Part shown: positions 5,655-5,752 of the stretch, piece after piece
Numbering within the stretch: the first letter of the stretch is position 1
How the letters are laid out: each line of letters starts with the position of its first letter
Origin: Candidatus Bathyarchaeota archaeon B26-1
GTDB taxonomy: Archaea; Thermoproteota; Bathyarchaeia; Bathyarchaeales; B26-1
Assembly (NCBI GenBank): GCA_001593925.1
Contig: LUCD01000095.1
Location: 1-5,752, forward strand
DNA length: 5,752 nt
Direction: 5' to 3'
Notes under the pieces: model-generated
What the model was told of the DNA's origin: nothing
Seen by the model: only the letters and a program-made list of their open reading frames with translations
The model's database searches: none
Made by a program: the position numbers and the translations under genes

Positions 5655-5752
5655 CTACGGGATGCTACATCTCCGTCTTCTCAAAGCAAGTAAGATCAAT
5701 ATTGCTATTACAACTGTAGATGCTAGAGCTACGTAGAGTGAAGAGCTGTATT
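5655..5752 (-). CDS. C-terminal end of a protein with a membrane anchor (5' part beyond window)
   Basis: On the minus strand one frame is open from the right edge to a TAG at 5655-5657, encoding only the last 31 residues of a gene that lies mostly outside. Residues 5-23 of the fragment form an uninterrupted hydrophobic segment (starting LYVALAST, ending ILLAL). It is followed by RRRR and a short CSIP tail. A helix of about 19 residues with a positive cytoplasmic stop-transfer is the usual C-terminal anchor of an extracellular or membrane protein; archaeal surface proteins and solute-binding proteins often end this way. The other two minus-strand frames also have stops in this stretch, and the composition of this one is strikingly membrane-like, but the evidence is short. 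It would be convergent with the aminotransferase, 90 bases away. The function cannot be inferred. Confidence 0.5.
   Translation of the reverse strand, partial: YSSSLYVALASTVVIAILILLALRRRRCSIP

Overview
The window is archaeal, most likely from an anaerobic, probably thermophilic member of the TACK group (Bathyarchaeia, Korarchaeota or a related lineage). The strongest marker is a small gene for the eukaryote-like ribosomal protein eL38, which among archaea is known mainly from TACK lineages. Archaeal TATA-like elements lie upstream of several genes, arginine is mostly written AGG/AGA and isoleucine often ATA, and a corrinoid-activation type ASKHA/ferredoxin protein is present. I cannot name the lineage from sequence alone.

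Layout: (1) Positions 3-899 (+) hold a nucleotidyltransferase-fold protein whose N-terminus lies off the left edge. (2) Positions 883-1926 (-) hold a full-length paralogue of it. The two genes run tail to tail, overlap by 17 bp, and share a palindrome-like stretch at 879-906. (3) About 130 bp with two candidate divergent promoters separates that gene from eL38 (2055-2249, +). (4) A 159-bp gap holds a T-run and a weak candidate promoter. It leads into a 635-residue RACo-like protein (2409-4316, +) with an N-terminal [2Fe-2S] domain and a C-terminal ASKHA ATPase domain. (5) A 69-bp gap with a good TATA element precedes a class I PLP-dependent aminotransferase of the aspartate aminotransferase type (4386-5564, +). 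(6) At the right edge, 5655-5752 (-) encodes the last 31 residues of a convergent gene, a hydrophobic helix followed by four arginines, which looks like the C-terminal membrane anchor of a protein that lies mostly outside the window.

The genes do not form one pathway. eL38 is housekeeping translation. The RACo-like protein would use ATP to drive reduction of an inactive Co(II) corrinoid protein, but no corrinoid protein or methyltransferase is encoded here. The aminotransferase has its own promoter and is a general amino-acid metabolism enzyme. The paralogous nucleotidyltransferase pair has no known substrate and is the least understood part of the window. I see no CRISPR array, tRNA, rRNA, intact mobile element or recognised defence system. 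The points that most deserve a second look are the tail-to-tail paralogues with their shared terminal palindrome, the solitary corrinoid activator, and the cut-off membrane-anchored protein at the right edge.
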